Shown in pieces: positions 26,677 through 35,396 of a stretch of 64,000 bases of DNA. A program made the position numbers and the translations under genes. Origin of the DNA: Actinomyces mediterranea (lineage in GTDB: Bacteria; Actinomycetota; Actinomycetes; Actinomycetales; Actinomycetaceae). Positions within the stretch are counted from its first letter, which is position 1, and the number at the start of each line of letters is the position of its first letter. The stretch covers positions 1,054,001 to 1,118,000 of the forward strand of contig NZ_FTPB01000004.1 in NCBI RefSeq assembly GCF_900155595.1, given 5' to 3'. The notes under the pieces were generated by a model, which was not told the DNA's origin, did not search any database, and was given only the letters and a program-made list of their open reading frames with translations.

Positions 26677-29147
26677 GCATGACGCCCGCATCTTCCCCAT
26701 TGACACGCGCCCAGCGTACCGCTGTGGGGGGACGTTCGGCCTCCGCTATTCGGATGGTTGACCTGCGGCCCCGCCTTTTCGACGCGGCGGTCGTTGTCGT
26801 GCTGCTCATCATGGCGGCGCTGTCGCACGGCCCCGTCTTCGGCGAGAGCGGCGGCTATGTCGCGGCGCTCGGCGGCGCCGGAGTCGGCGCCCTCGTCGCA
26901 TTCGCCACCGCTGCCGGGGGCATCCGCGCCACCGGCAGCGCACTCGCCCTCCTCGTGTCCTATGTCCTCTTCGGCGGGGCACTCGCCCTGCCGACGACGA
27001 CGCTCTTCCACGTCGTGCCCACGGGACGCACATTCCAGATGCTCGTCTTCGGCGTCGTCACCTCGTGGAAGGATCTCCTCACCGTTCAGCCGCCCGCCGG
27101 CGTCTTCGTCGGCCCGGCGATCATGCCCTACCTCAGTGCCCTCATCGCATCTTTCGCCGCTCTTACCATCACGTTGAGGACACGGCGTCAGATGTGGGCG
27201 CTGGTGCCGGTGGCCCTGCTGCTCCTCGTCGGCATCCTATGGGGATCCCAGTCAGCGCCTTTGGCCCCCCTCCTCGGATTGGGGGCGGGACTTCTTTCCC
27301 TTGCCTGGGTCGGGGCGCTCGCGGCGCGATCCCGCAAAGAGGGATCCCGTGGGGTCGTCGACTTCGAGGGGACGGGGACGCGACCGGCGGTGCGCCGCAG
27401 GGTCGGCGCGATCATCATGCTCGCAGTCGCAGCGCTCATCGCCGCCCCCTCCGCGCTCGCCCTCGTCGGCTCGGGTCACCGAACCGTGGTGCGCGACTAT
27501 GTGGAACCGCCGCTTGACCTGCGCGAATACCACTCTCCCGCTTCACAGTTCCGCGTGTACAACACGACGGACAAGGACACCGAGCTCCTCACTGTCGACG
27601 GATTGGAGGAAGGCGGCAGGCTGAGGCTCGCGACCCTCGACTATTACGACGGCACGGTCATCCAGATTGCAGGCGACGCGAAGGGCGCAGGATTCAGACA
27701 CGTCGGTACGGCATTCACCGATGAACCCCTTCCGCAAGGGGTGTCGACCAATGAGATGAATATCGAGATTCTCAAGTACACGGGGAACTGGGTGCCCGGC
27801 GGTGGCGCGATCCGCTCTCTCGACTACACTTCGTCCAGATCGAGGGAACTGTCCGATGCCCTGTTCTATTCCGACCTGCTCGGCACCGCGCTATCGACGC
27901 TCAGACTCACCTCAGGTGATGAGTACACGGTGACGACGACCGTGGAGCGGCAGTGGAGCGACGAGGAACTCGAGGGCCGTGCTTTCATGACTGTCGTCGT
28001 ACCGTCGGATACGGCAGTTCCGAGTGTCGTGTCGGAAATCGCTTCCGAACTCGCCGCCGATGCGACCCCCGGGATCAGTCAGGTCCGCGCGATCCAGCAG
28101 AAGCTGCACGACCAGGGCTTCTACTCCGATGGCACCGATCAGCTGTCGTTGCCTGGACACCGGTCTTCGAGGATTGAGAGGTTCCTCAGCGAGGACCAGT
28201 GGATCGGCGACGACGACCAGTATGCGATCGCCATGGCGCTCATGCTGCGTTCCCTGGGAATCCCCTCGCGCGTCGTCATGGGCTTTTACCCGGAGACTTC
28301 GACGAGCGGGCCGATTACCTTCACCGGTAAAGACACGCACTTGTGGGTGGAGGTCCCCTTCGAAGGGGCGGGATGGGTCGCCTTCGATCCGACGCCACCG
28401 CGTGACCAGATCCCCCAGACCGAAGTGCCCAAGCCGAAACCGAATCCCAGGCCACAGGTGCTCCAGCCGCCGGATCCCCCGCAGGATCCCGCTGAGCTTC
28501 CGCCGGACAACCTCGAAAAGGACGATGACGATGAGGAGGGGGTCCCCGGATGGGTGGCAGTGCTCCTCGCTGTCCTCGCGTGGACCGGCGTGGGCGTCCT
28601 CGTGACGTCGCCGTTGTGGCTGCTCCTACTCATCAAGGCGCTGCGGACTCGGCGGCGCCGGACCCGCGGAACGATGGATGTGCGCACCGCTGCCGCGTGG
28701 GATGAAGTCGTCGACCATGCGACGGACCTCGGTGTGAGTGTCCCGGTACACTCGACGCGTTGGGATCAGGCTCAGCGCATCGACCGGGCCCTTGATGCCG
28801 AGGGCGCGGAGTCGACCGTGGATTCTGGATTCCACCGCTGGGATGAGGAGACGACACCGATTACGGCGATGGCCTTCCTTCTTGACGGCGCTGTCTTCGC
28901 GGACGGACCTGTCAGGGAGGAGCAGCGCGTCAGCGCATGGCGTGCGCGCCGCGACGTCATCGCTTCGATTCGGGCGCGCGTCCCCTGGTACCGGCGCATA
29001 CGCGCTGCAGTGTCGACCAGGTCACTGCGAGCTCGTCGACTGCGACTGCGCGAACGATTGGCTGCCGTCCTCGAGAAACGAGAACGGATCGCCCCGAAGG
29101 TGGAGGAGTCCGTTTCGGCGGCAACGCCCGCGGAATCGAAGGAGTGA
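26673..29147 (+). CDS. Transglutaminase-like membrane protein with Cys-to-Asp substitution
   Basis: 824 residues from ATG at 26673 (ATGA overlap with the DUF58 gene); GTG at 26658 is an alternative start. Six or more hydrophobic segments lie in the first ~230 residues. They are followed by an extracellular region, a transglutaminase-core fold around residues 440-600, a Pro-rich linker, a transmembrane hairpin (about 627-657) and a basic cytoplasmic tail. In the core, the usual G-x-C-x-(Q/x)-(Y/F)-A catalytic motif reads GDDDQYAIAMALMLRSLGIP: the Cys position is Asp. The His (DTHLWVEVPF) and Asp (WVAFDPTPP) positions are retained. It therefore probably binds rather than cross-links. It matches tgm of PFNA-type clusters in position. 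Confidence 0.88.
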   Translation: MSMTPASSPLTRAQRTAVGGRSASAIRMVDLRPRLFDAAVVVVLLIMAALSHGPVFGESGGYVAALGGAGVGALVAFATAAGGIRATGSALALLVSYVLFGGALALPTTTLFHVVPTGRTFQMLVFGVVTSWKDLLTVQPPAGVFVGPAIMPYLSALIASFAALTITLRTRRQMWALVPVALLLLVGILWGSQSAPLAPLLGLGAGLLSLAWVGALAARSRKEGSRGVVDFEGTGTRPAVRRRVGAIIMLAVAALIAAPSALALVGSGHRTVVRDYVEPPLDLREYHSPASQFRVYNTTDKDTELLTVDGLEEGGRLRLATLDYYDGTVIQIAGDAKGAGFRHVGTAFTDEPLPQGVSTNEMNIEILKYTGNWVPGGGAIRSLDYTSSRSRELSDALFYSDLLGTALSTLRLTSGDEYTVTTTVERQWSDEELEGRAFMTVVVPSDTAVPSVVSEIASELAADATPGISQVRAIQQKLHDQGFYSDGTDQLSLPGHRSSRIERFLSEDQWIGDDDQYAIAMALMLRSLGIPSRVVMGFYPETSTSGPITFTGKDTHLWVEVPFEGAGWVAFDPTPPRDQIPQTEVPKPKPNPRPQVLQPPDPPQDPAELPPDNLEKDDDDEEGVPGWVAVLLAVLAWTGVGVLVTSPLWLLLLIKALRTRRRRTRGTMDVRTAAAWDEVVDHATDLGVSVPVHSTRWDQAQRIDRALDAEGAESTVDSGFHRWDEETTPITAMAFLLDGAVFADGPVREEQRVSAWRARRDVIASIRARVPWYRRIRAAVSTRSLRARRLRLRERLAAVLEKRERIAPKVEESVSAATPAESKE

Positions 29148-29150
29148 CGC

Positions 29151-30437
29151 ATGAGTTCGATGAGTGTTCCGCTCAAGCCTGACGCCGCGGTGCCCGCCGC
29201 GCTAGACGGGACGAGAGCGGTCGGCATGGGGCTTCGCATCAAGTGGCGCCTCATCCAGATGTTGATCAGTGTCCTCTACGCATTCTTCATCGCGTTCTTG
29301 TTCCCATTGATGCTCGCGCAGGGCTCAATGTCGCCCACCGCATACACTGCGATTCTCATCGTCTTGACCCTCGCCTTCGTCGCGTGGGTGATCGCTGATT
29401 TCGTGTTCCTCCTCAAGGAGGGGGCGACTGTCCTCATGAAGGCGACCGGCGTACGATGGGTCAACGCGGAGACGGGTCTGCCAGCGCGCGGCGCGGGTCT
29501 GGGGAAGCTGGTGCTCCAAAGCCTCATCGGGTCCGTCACCGCCGGTCTGGGAACGATCATCATCTGCTTCGTGAGCATGGACGAGTGCAACCGCACCTGG
29601 TTCGATCGGACATTGAATATTCAACCGCTCGATACGAAGAAGGGACGCGATCCCTACAGGACTGCGCCGCCCATCCCCGCTCCTGCGCCGCCGCCCTCAG
29701 TCCAACCGTGGAATGCGACAGCGTCGGCGGCGGCCTCACTGCCTTTCGTGCCAGAACCCCCCTCGGATGAGGAACCCGGGATCGTTCCCCCCATCCCCAC
29801 GCGCGTAGCGGTTCCCGCACCGCAACCCGCATCGTCCGACTACATCGTCGAAACCCCCTGGACCTCCGGCTCAGCAGTGTCCTCTGCTTCCACGGGTCCG
29901 GCTCCCGTTCACGATCCCACCCCCCAGGCTCCCGCGTCGACCGTGGCGCCATCCCCCTTTACGCCCCCCGTCGATACCGCGTCCGTCGCGCCCTCACCGA
30001 CCGTCGCTCCCGGCGGCGACGCAGCGCCGGTCATTGCACCCCCTGTCATCACTGTGCCCCTCCTTGAGGACGAGGACGATGTCGATAAAACTCAACTGGG
30101 GACCCGTGCGACGCGACTGCGCATCACGCTCGACACCGGCAGTGACATCCTCATTGAGACGACGGTTCTCATTGGGCGCAACCCCGTTGCCACCGCGGCG
30201 CACCCGCACGCCGCTCTCGTGCCCATCGAAGACCCGGGGCGGACCGTGTCGAAGACGCATATGGCGCTCATTCCAGCGCCCGGCGGCGTCCTCGTCGACG
30301 ACTTGCACTCCACGGGCGGAACCTCCGTGATCTCCTCGAATGGATCCATCCACGATGCGATCCCCTCGACTCCCGTCCTTGCCCGGCCCGGTGACAGGAT
30401 CCGATTCGGGGATCGCAGTGCGGAAGTCAGTGAGTGA
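29151..30437 (+). CDS. RDD-type membrane protein with C-terminal FHA domain
   Basis: 428 residues, ATG at 29151, three bases after the previous stop. Three or four hydrophobic segments (about residues 30-140) contain RDD-like features (KATGVRWVNAETGLPARGAG, ECNRTWFDRTL). A long Pro/Ala-rich linker follows, then a C-terminal FHA domain (about 310-428) with VLIGRNPVATAA, VSKTHMALI and DLHSTGGT. FHA domains bind phosphothreonine. An acidic segment just before it, DEDDVDKTQLGTRATRLR, resembles phosphorylation motifs in two other cluster proteins. Likely a membrane subunit controlled by the nearby kinase. Confidence 0.82.
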   Translation: MSSMSVPLKPDAAVPAALDGTRAVGMGLRIKWRLIQMLISVLYAFFIAFLFPLMLAQGSMSPTAYTAILIVLTLAFVAWVIADFVFLLKEGATVLMKATGVRWVNAETGLPARGAGLGKLVLQSLIGSVTAGLGTIIICFVSMDECNRTWFDRTLNIQPLDTKKGRDPYRTAPPIPAPAPPPSVQPWNATASAAASLPFVPEPPSDEEPGIVPPIPTRVAVPAPQPASSDYIVETPWTSGSAVSSASTGPAPVHDPTPQAPASTVAPSPFTPPVDTASVAPSPTVAPGGDAAPVIAPPVITVPLLEDEDDVDKTQLGTRATRLRITLDTGSDILIETTVLIGRNPVATAAHPHAALVPIEDPGRTVSKTHMALIPAPGGVLVDDLHSTGGTSVISSNGSIHDAIPSTPVLARPGDRIRFGDRSAEVSE

Positions 30438-30438
30438 T

Positions 30439-31299
30439 ATGAAGGTCGAGGCGAGGTCCCCCTCCGGTGCGCGAGTCGAACTCGCTTGTGCCGCCCGAAG
30501 CGACGTCGGCAGGCGACGGAGCGTCAATGAGGACTCGTGGGGGGCCAGATTCCCCCTCTATTTTGTCGCAGACGGCATGGGCGGTCATAAGGCGGGAGAC
30601 GTCGCATCACAGAAGGTCGTCTCCTCCCTCTTCGGTGCGCTTCCCGACGAGCGCTTCATTACTGCATCGGAGCTGTCAGCGGCACTGGCGCGGGTCGCAG
30701 TGGACTTGTATGAACTCGGAGTCGGAGTCGGAGCACCGGGCTCGACCCTCACGGGCTTCGCCGTCCATGAGCATCGTGGCCTTCCTTGCGCGCTCGTGTT
30801 CAATATCGGCGATTCTCGAACCTACCTGTTGTCGCAGGGATCCTTCGAACAGGTGACCGTCGATCATTCCGAAGTCCAAGAGCTCATTGATGCCGGAGAA
30901 GTCGATGAGGTTGAGGCCCGCGCACTGCCCCGCCAGAACGTCATCACTCGGGCGCTCGGCGCAGGATCCGGGCCCGATGTAGCAGCGGATCTGTTCATGG
31001 TGCCCCTCCAATCGGGGGACCGGTGGGTGATGTGTTCAGACGGGCTGTCGGGAGAGGTGACATCGGCGCTCCTGGAGATGATCGTGCGCTCAGTGTCCGA
31101 CCCTCAGGCCGTGGCCGATGAGCTCATCAGCCAGGCTCTCAACGCCGGGGGCAAAGACAATGTCACGGTGCTCATCGTTGACGTCATCAACGCCGAGCCT
31201 CCATGGGAGGATCACAGCGTAGACCAGACGGTGGACAGCGACGAGAACACGATTCCGAGGCCAGCCCATACCGCGCCCGCGACATCGGAGGGGGAATGA
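30439..31299 (+). CDS. prpC: PP2C-type serine/threonine protein phosphatase
   Basis: 286 residues from ATG at 30439, two bases after the previous stop; GTG at 30430 is an alternative. Metal-dependent PPM phosphatase with all core motifs: RRSVNEDSWG, YFVADGMGGHKAGDVAS, FNIGDSRTYLL, DHSEVQELIDAGEVD, MCSDGLSGEV and GGKDNVTVLIVDV. No membrane segment, so cytoplasmic. It should reverse phosphorylation by the kinase encoded two genes downstream. The adjacent FHA proteins are likely substrates or readers. Confidence 0.94.
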   Translation: MKVEARSPSGARVELACAARSDVGRRRSVNEDSWGARFPLYFVADGMGGHKAGDVASQKVVSSLFGALPDERFITASELSAALARVAVDLYELGVGVGAPGSTLTGFAVHEHRGLPCALVFNIGDSRTYLLSQGSFEQVTVDHSEVQELIDAGEVDEVEARALPRQNVITRALGAGSGPDVAADLFMVPLQSGDRWVMCSDGLSGEVTSALLEMIVRSVSDPQAVADELISQALNAGGKDNVTVLIVDVINAEPPWEDHSVDQTVDSDENTIPRPAHTAPATSEGE

Positions 31300-31300
31300 T

Positions 31301-32989
31301 ATGAGTGCGAGGACGTGGACGCCGGGTGAGTACCCGACGGCGATCACTAATCGGGGGATCTTCATTCTCGAACCGGGCAATGAGGACAGCGCAGAACAGT
31401 TCTGGCGGTTGATGCGCGAAGGCGCTGACCTGCCGAAACTTCTCCAAGAGCTGACGAGTTCGCATGCGGCCGACCTTGCGTCCTTGCCGAGCTTCGTCGC
31501 GATCATTGACGAGGGCGCAGGAGCGCATATTGCGGTGCGCGGAGCATTCGAACTGGTCGTGGGTGTGCCGGAAGGGCCGCGTACCCTCACCAGCGGGTCA
31601 GTTATCACTTGGTCGGAACACAGGTTCCCCTCGATCAGCGGCTGGAGGATCTTCACCCCCGTCTCAGCGTCGGATTCAACCCTGCGGTCGTGGAGCGCTG
31701 AGTCCGCAGTACTGCCCGTGTCAATGCTCTCCTCGGGCACAGTGGGCGAGGTCGCCCCCGGACACGCAGCCGACCCTGAGAACCAGAAGGCCCCCGCCCG
31801 TCATCGGATCGCCCCTGCGAGCACCGACGCCCCTGACGAGTCCGCAGTAGGCGAAACCCCGGTGGATGACGCCATCCACACCCTCACCTCGTGGCACGAT
31901 CCCGATGAGAAGATGCCGGAGCCATCCTCTCCACGGGCACCCGCTGGCGAACCGGTCGTTGCGGCCTCCCCCTACGACGACCTCGTGTCGAATACCAAGC
32001 TGGGCACTGTCGAAGACGCTGCCGTGCGGAATGTGCGCAACTCCGACGCCTTCGACGCCGACGAGCCCGACCCAGTGCCACTTCCCCCGCAGCCCGAACA
32101 TCTAGTGGAACCCGAGCCGAGCCCGCTTGGGGACGCCTCATCGACTCCGCCGACTCCGCTTGCGCCGCTGCCTCCGCCTCCGCTGCCGACTCCCCCCGTC
32201 TTCGCGGCTGACATTGAAACTCCGCCGATGCCGGACGGAGGTTTCCTCATCGATTCCGTCCCCGGAGTCGAACGCGCCGAGGAGGAGCGAGTCGAATCAA
32301 CCGGCGAGCAGATTTCTGATCTGCAGGGTGATCATGATGGGAATACGGTGCTTCCGTCACGCGCTCGCGGGCTCGACACCCCCGCGGCCCACGCCAGACA
32401 CGAGGCGGCGCCCGTCGTTGACGGCCTTGAGGGGGATCATGACGGTCAGACCGTCCTTCCCTCGCGGGCGAGGCAATTGCGCGACCACGCGCGCTCGATA
32501 AGCGAACCCGCACACCAGGAGACTCCCGTTGACGGGCCCCTCGTCCTCGCCGTCCTCTGCACTCAGGGGCACCCCAATCCGACTCACGCCTCCTCGTGCA
32601 GGATCTGCTCGGGGGAGATGACCGATTCGAGCGCAAGAGTACCCAGGCCCCCTCTCGGGTCGATCATCCTGTCGACGGGGGAGACCCTTTCCCTCGACCG
32701 CGATGTCATCATCGGGCGCAGGCCCCGCTACGTGCCCGAACCGGGGCGCCCAGAGGCGAGGATCGTCGCGGTCCCCAGCCCCGGCAAGCAGATCTCCCGC
32801 AGTCACTGCGAAGTGAGGATCGACGACTGGGATGTGCGCGTGCGTGACCTCGGCTCGAATAATGGCACCTACCTGCACAGGCCGGGAGAAACCCCGGTGA
32901 GGCTCAAAGAGCGCGTCCCCGTCGTCATGCGCCCAGGAGACGTCATCGACATCGGCGAGGGCGTGTCATTCCGCATGGAGTCGTCATGA
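31301..32989 (+). CDS. FHA domain protein with zinc-ribbon-like motif and repeated phospho-site-like segments
   Basis: 562 residues, ATG at 31301. The N-terminal ~140 residues form an unrecognised globular region (TPGEYPTAITNRGIFILEPG). A long acidic/Pro-rich linker follows. It contains two copies of GDHDG(N/Q)TVLPSRAR (DNA 32326-32369 and 32432-32470) and the related NTKLGTVED. A C-x3-H...C-x2-C cluster (CTQGHPNPTHASSCRIC) precedes a C-terminal FHA domain with VIIGRRPR, ISRSHCEV and DLGSNNGTYLHR. It resembles fha of PFNA clusters. Probably a kinase-controlled adaptor. The stop overlaps the kinase start (ATGA). Confidence 0.85.
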   Translation: MSARTWTPGEYPTAITNRGIFILEPGNEDSAEQFWRLMREGADLPKLLQELTSSHAADLASLPSFVAIIDEGAGAHIAVRGAFELVVGVPEGPRTLTSGSVITWSEHRFPSISGWRIFTPVSASDSTLRSWSAESAVLPVSMLSSGTVGEVAPGHAADPENQKAPARHRIAPASTDAPDESAVGETPVDDAIHTLTSWHDPDEKMPEPSSPRAPAGEPVVAASPYDDLVSNTKLGTVEDAAVRNVRNSDAFDADEPDPVPLPPQPEHLVEPEPSPLGDASSTPPTPLAPLPPPPLPTPPVFAADIETPPMPDGGFLIDSVPGVERAEEERVESTGEQISDLQGDHDGNTVLPSRARGLDTPAAHARHEAAPVVDGLEGDHDGQTVLPSRARQLRDHARSISEPAHQETPVDGPLVLAVLCTQGHPNPTHASSCRICSGEMTDSSARVPRPPLGSIILSTGETLSLDRDVIIGRRPRYVPEPGRPEARIVAVPSPGKQISRSHCEVRIDDWDVRVRDLGSNNGTYLHRPGETPVRLKERVPVVMRPGDVIDIGEGVSFRMESS

Positions 32990-34617
32990 GCACACCACTG
33001 ACGCCCCCGCAGATCCCCAACTCGCGTTTCGTCCGCCACCTCGGCTCCGGCGGATTCGCCGACGTGTACCTGTACCGACAGCAGATGCCGCAGCGCGACG
33101 TCGCCGTCAAAGTCCTGCGCCCGGGATCCAGCGACGAACAGAGCGCCGCCTTCGAAGCGGAGGTCAACCTCATCGCGCAGGTCTCCCACCATCCGTCCAT
33201 CGTGTCCTTCTACTCGGCCGCCACGACCGACGACGGGCGCTCTTACCTCGTCATGGAGTACTGCCCTCCCCCTCACCTCGGCAAGAGGGCACAGGAGACG
33301 GTGTTCCCGGTGTCGCAGGTCCTCGATATCGGGGTGAGGATCGCGGGAGCGGTGGAGACCCTCCACCGCAGGGGCATCCTCCACCGGGACATCAAACCGA
33401 TGAATATTCTGTTCACCCAGTTCGGACACCCCGTTCTCACCGACTTCGGGATCGCCGTGTCCACCCAGTCCGGGTATGTGAAAGAATCCGGGTTCTCCGT
33501 TCCCTGGGCTCCTCCCGAACAGCACAGCGGGGACGGCCGATTCAGTCCCGCCCTCGACGTCTACTCACTCGCAGCGACATTGCACACCGTGTTGACGGGG
33601 CATTCACCCTTCGCCGTGCCCGGCGGGGACAATCGGGAGTTCACGCTCCTCAACCGCATCCTCCATCAGCAGGTCCCCCCGACCGGTCGCGCCGATGTCC
33701 CCGCAGAACTCGAGCGCATCCTTGCGATTGCCATGTCGAAGGATCCTGCGAAACGGTATAAGTCGGCTCAAGAGTTCGCCCTCGCGCTCCAACAGGTGCA
33801 GGTGAGCCTGTACCAGACGCCCACTCCTTTCGAAGTGGAGGAGTTGCAAGAGCCGATCACCGAAGACGACTCGGACCACGATGATCGCACGGCAGCGGCC
33901 CCCATCGTCATGATCGACCCGCGCAGGGCACCGTCCGCCCCGGTACAGCCGACACCCCCCGCATGGTCGCAACCATCCGCATCCGTTTCAATGGCCACCG
34001 GTTCCCCCATCTCACCATCTGCGCCCGCTGTGGCCGACCGATTCGGACGGGACGACGCGGATGAAAGGACGGTAACGCGCTCGCCCTCGTCCCCCGGGGG
34101 CGACGAGACGGTCAGGATCCCTGCGCCGGTCGAACCGGCCCTCGCCGTCACCCTGGATGATGACACCGACGACACCCAAGACGATGAACCCGCCCCGCGC
34201 CCTCGGATGGGAGCACTCATCGCGGGAGCGGTGCTCGCGCTGCTTTTCGTCGGCGGTATCGGATTCGGCGTGTGGACGTACCTCCTGGGCGAGGGCGGAA
34301 CCCTTGCCCCGACGACGACGGACCCCGTCGAGTCGCCCATCGACGGTCTGCCTGATGACACTCCCGGTCGCAGTGTCACAGGCCTCATCGGCAGCGTCGG
34401 GGACGATGGCGTCACCTTCACGTGGGATTCCCTCGGAGAGGGGACGACGTACCTCTACCACGTCGAAGACCCCCTGACTGACACGCCTGTCCGTCAGACG
34501 ACCGCCACGAGCGTCACCATCAAAGCCGTCCCCGGGCGGACGTGCCTGTCGGTGGCAGTGCGTCATCGAGACGGAAGGTCCTCAAAAGAGGTGATCGAAT
34601 GCGTGGAGACGCCGTGA
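32986..34617 (+). CDS. Transmembrane serine/threonine protein kinase (Pkb2-like)
   Basis: 543 residues. The N-terminal Hanks-type kinase domain (about 10-270) has glycine loop GSGGFADVY, VAVKVL lysine, HRDIKPMN catalytic loop (about 135), DFGIA and a modified APE (APPEQ). A linker holds DERTV and GDETVRIP, candidate autophosphorylation and FHA-binding sites. One membrane segment lies near residues 407-430. An extracellular C-terminal ~110 residues resemble a single Fn3-like beta domain (FTWDSLGEGTTYLYHV) with two Cys, in place of PASTA repeats. Likely senses an external partner, perhaps the fn3 proteins, and phosphorylates cluster FHA proteins. Confidence 0.92.
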   Translation: MSTPLTPPQIPNSRFVRHLGSGGFADVYLYRQQMPQRDVAVKVLRPGSSDEQSAAFEAEVNLIAQVSHHPSIVSFYSAATTDDGRSYLVMEYCPPPHLGKRAQETVFPVSQVLDIGVRIAGAVETLHRRGILHRDIKPMNILFTQFGHPVLTDFGIAVSTQSGYVKESGFSVPWAPPEQHSGDGRFSPALDVYSLAATLHTVLTGHSPFAVPGGDNREFTLLNRILHQQVPPTGRADVPAELERILAIAMSKDPAKRYKSAQEFALALQQVQVSLYQTPTPFEVEELQEPITEDDSDHDDRTAAAPIVMIDPRRAPSAPVQPTPPAWSQPSASVSMATGSPISPSAPAVADRFGRDDADERTVTRSPSSPGGDETVRIPAPVEPALAVTLDDDTDDTQDDEPAPRPRMGALIAGAVLALLFVGGIGFGVWTYLLGEGGTLAPTTTDPVESPIDGLPDDTPGRSVTGLIGSVGDDGVTFTWDSLGEGTTYLYHVEDPLTDTPVRQTTATSVTIKAVPGRTCLSVAVRHRDGRSSKEVIECVETP

Positions 34618-35396
34618 ACGAGGAACTGGAACGGCCCGTCGACTCGGGCCCGCTCACCGAGGAGAACGCGGGAGCAGTCGTCTACTACTGCGGGGAGGTC
34701 TACCCCCTCGCCGACGACCGAGTCTTCACGATCGGCAGAGATGCGGACCTGTGCATCGATGAGAACCCGTACCTGCATCGACGCTTCCTGGAGATCACCC
34801 ACAGCGATGACATGTGGTGGATTCAGAATGTCGGGAGCCGCCTCGCCGCAACCGTTGCGGACTCCTCCGGCGCAATGCAGGCGAGAGTCGGCCCGGGGGT
34901 GCGGATCCCACTGGTCTTCGACTCGGTGACAGTGGTCTTCACCGCCGGGCCGACGACATACGAATTCGACGTCGAAGTTCACGGCACCGCTTTCCAAACC
35001 TCTAGTAGTCAGGATCTCGGCGCAGGGGAGGCGACAGTGGGGGAAGCGTCCTTCACGCCCTCCCAGTATCTGCTCATCCTCGGCCTGTGCGAGCCATGGC
35101 TCACGAGGGCGGGCTCCGGTTCGACGGATATCCCGCGCAATGCGGAAGTCGCCCGCCGCCTCGGATGGTCGATCACGCGCTTCAATCGCAAGCTCGACAA
35201 TGTGTCCGACAAACTCGACAGAATGGGCGTCTCCGGTATGAGGGGAGAACCCGGATCTCTTGCGACCTACCGCAGGGCACGACTCGTCGAATACGCGGTG
35301 ACGGCTCGACTGGTTAAGCGCGAGGATCTCCACCTCCTCGATGAGGAGTACACGAGGAATACTGTCGGAGCCCGCACAGGAAGGGACGTCCAGTGA
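34614..35396 (+). CDS. FHA-like protein with C-terminal winged-helix-like region
   Basis: 260 residues from GTG at 34614 (GTGA overlap with the kinase stop, GGAG upstream). ATG at 34599, also with a ribosome site, would add five residues. An FHA-like beta sandwich occupies about residues 15-110 (FTIGRDADLCIDENPYLHRR). It keeps the GR but has HRR at the usual SxxH loop, so phosphothreonine binding is uncertain. The C-terminal ~110 residues look like a DNA-binding helix-turn-helix (RNAEVARRLGWSITRFNRKL). It could link the kinase pathway to transcription or act as an ATPase adaptor. It overlaps the next gene (GTGA). Confidence 0.78.
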   Translation: MNEELERPVDSGPLTEENAGAVVYYCGEVYPLADDRVFTIGRDADLCIDENPYLHRRFLEITHSDDMWWIQNVGSRLAATVADSSGAMQARVGPGVRIPLVFDSVTVVFTAGPTTYEFDVEVHGTAFQTSSSQDLGAGEATVGEASFTPSQYLLILGLCEPWLTRAGSGSTDIPRNAEVARRLGWSITRFNRKLDNVSDKLDRMGVSGMRGEPGSLATYRRARLVEYAVTARLVKREDLHLLDEEYTRNTVGARTGRDVQ

